Made by a program: the position numbers and the translations under genes. Source: Solirubrobacterales bacterium (GTDB lineage: Bacteria; Actinomycetota; Thermoleophilia; Solirubrobacterales; Solirubrobacteraceae). From it: a stretch of DNA of 9,401 nt. This document shows, in pieces, positions 8,852 through 9,401 of this stretch. The stretch is from contig JAATFK010000600.1 in assembly GCA_015655225.1 (NCBI GenBank), positions 1 to 9,401 on the forward strand, in the 5' to 3' direction. Numbering within the stretch: position 1 is the stretch's first letter; each line of letters starts with the position of its first letter. The notes beneath the pieces were generated by a model that was not told the DNA's origin, did not search any database, and worked only from the letters and a program-made list of their open reading frames with translations.

Positions 8852-9401
8852 TCAGGCGCGTGCGCTCGCGGTCGGGTCGAGCCGCGACATCGTCACCGCC
8901 GCCGACAGCGCCGCCGCGTTGCTGCCGCGGTAGACCCCCTTGACCGGCGGCACGTCGGGATAGAAGCGGCCGTGCCCGATCTTCACGTGGGTCTCGCCCG
9001 CGAGCCGGCGGTTGGTCGGGTCGGCGCCGATCCAGACCGGCTCGCCGCGCCCCGCGACGTCCGGCAGCAGCGCCTCCAGCCAGGCATGCGTGTCGACCTC
9101 CAGCGAGTCGGTCCCGTCGTCCTCGGGCGCCGCCCACAGGTAGCCGGAGACGTAGCGCGCCGCGATCCCGCGCCGGCGGAGCAGCACGAGCGCGAGGTGG
9201 ACGAAGTCCTGGCAGACGCCGGCGCCGGCCTCCAGCAGGTCGGCGATCGTCGAGCCGACGTAGGTCGCCCCGGCGCGGTACTCGAAGCGGTCCGGGATCA
9301 GCTCGCACAGCAGCCGCACGAGCGCGAGCGGGCTCGACGCGACGAGCGCCGACTCCAGCTCGTCGAGCCCCTTCATGCGTGGCTGGTCCTCCCACGGCAG
9401 C
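8852..9401 (-). CDS. Transglutaminase-like cysteine protease-fold protein, N-terminus outside the window
   Basis: The frame is open to the right edge: codons upstream of Met 9376 read LPWEDQPR, with no stop and no Shine-Dalgarno before that Met, so the start lies beyond the window. Counting from Met 9376, the catalytic triad of the transglutaminase-like fold is visible: Cys55 in AGVCQDFVH, His97 in DTHAWLEA and Asp119 in IGADPTN. The later segment HVKIGHGRFYPDVPPVKGVYRG (130-151) is typical of bacterial proteins of this group. They are thought to be peptidases or amidases and often have an N-terminal beta-rich domain, here missing from view. Relatives are frequently encoded with alpha-E and circularly permuted ATP-grasp proteins; that neighbourhood would lie to the right and cannot be checked. 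The gene is followed by the LLM oxidoreductase after 60 bp on the same strand. The family is secure, the substrate unknown. Confidence 0.88.
   Translation of the reverse strand, partial: LPWEDQPRMKGLDELESALVASSPLALVRLLCELIPDRFEYRAGATYVGSTIADLLEAGAGVCQDFVHLALVLLRRRGIAARYVSGYLWAAPEDDGTDSLEVDTHAWLEALLPDVAGRGEPVWIGADPTNRRLAGETHVKIGHGRFYPDVPPVKGVYRGSNAAALSAAVTMSRLDPTASARA

Noticed and set aside
7623..9395. 590-residue minus-strand frame across the LLM and transglutaminase-like genes
   Set aside because: Low-complexity shadow frame; both overlapped genes have full family motifs in other frames.

Overview
The window is very GC-rich, gene-dense bacterial DNA with strong G/C third-position bias, Arg/Ala-rich frame shadows, and a mix of Shine-Dalgarno and apparently leaderless starts. 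Together with a luciferase-like (LLM) flavin/F420-type oxidoreductase, an OmpR-type two-component system, a VapBC module and a LolA-like protein beside an ABC-2 exporter, this suggests a high-GC actinomycete. A Thermoleophilia/Solirubrobacterales lineage (Conexibacter or Solirubrobacter-like) is my best guess, from general look rather than a search.

Layout. (1) 1-286 (+): the 3' end of a membrane transporter, probably MFS. (2) 322-1206 (-): a PHP-domain phosphoesterase, convergent with the transporter and divergent from cysC. (3) 1272-1958 (+): cysC, adenylylsulfate kinase, whose last 24 codons run antisense into the next gene. (4) 1884-7773 (-): a seven-gene block read right to left. It holds a response regulator, a vapB/vapC toxin-antitoxin pair, a sensor histidine kinase, a secreted or anchored LolA/RseB-like protein, an ABC ATPase and an ABC-2 permease. 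The last four are joined by three 4-bp ATGA stop/start overlaps. (5) 7844-8791 (-): an LLM-class oxidoreductase. (6) 8852-9401 (-): a transglutaminase-like protein whose start lies beyond the right edge.

How the genes may work together. Kinase, LolA-like protein, ATPase and permease form one translationally coupled unit, suggesting an envelope-sensing circuit with a periplasmic-type carrier or co-sensor and its own exporter. The matching regulator lies just upstream, but vapBC sits between it and the kinase. Each of the two downstream parts has its own -35/-10 promoter candidate. The vapB promoter carries a palindrome and a 21-bp-phased direct repeat that look like an autoregulatory operator. 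The kinase promoter is followed by a nine-codon reading frame ending in an ATGA overlap with the kinase start. Five minus-strand starts have a TANNNT box 6-10 nt upstream, a signature of leaderless or near-leaderless mRNAs.

The PHP protein and CysC are divergent neighbours. As some PHP enzymes of this subgroup hydrolyse 3'-phosphoadenosine 5'-phosphate (pAp), the by-product of PAPS use, the pair may make PAPS and clear pAp. I see no rRNA, tRNA, CRISPR array, transposase or prophage gene. There is no gene-free stretch over 300 bases.
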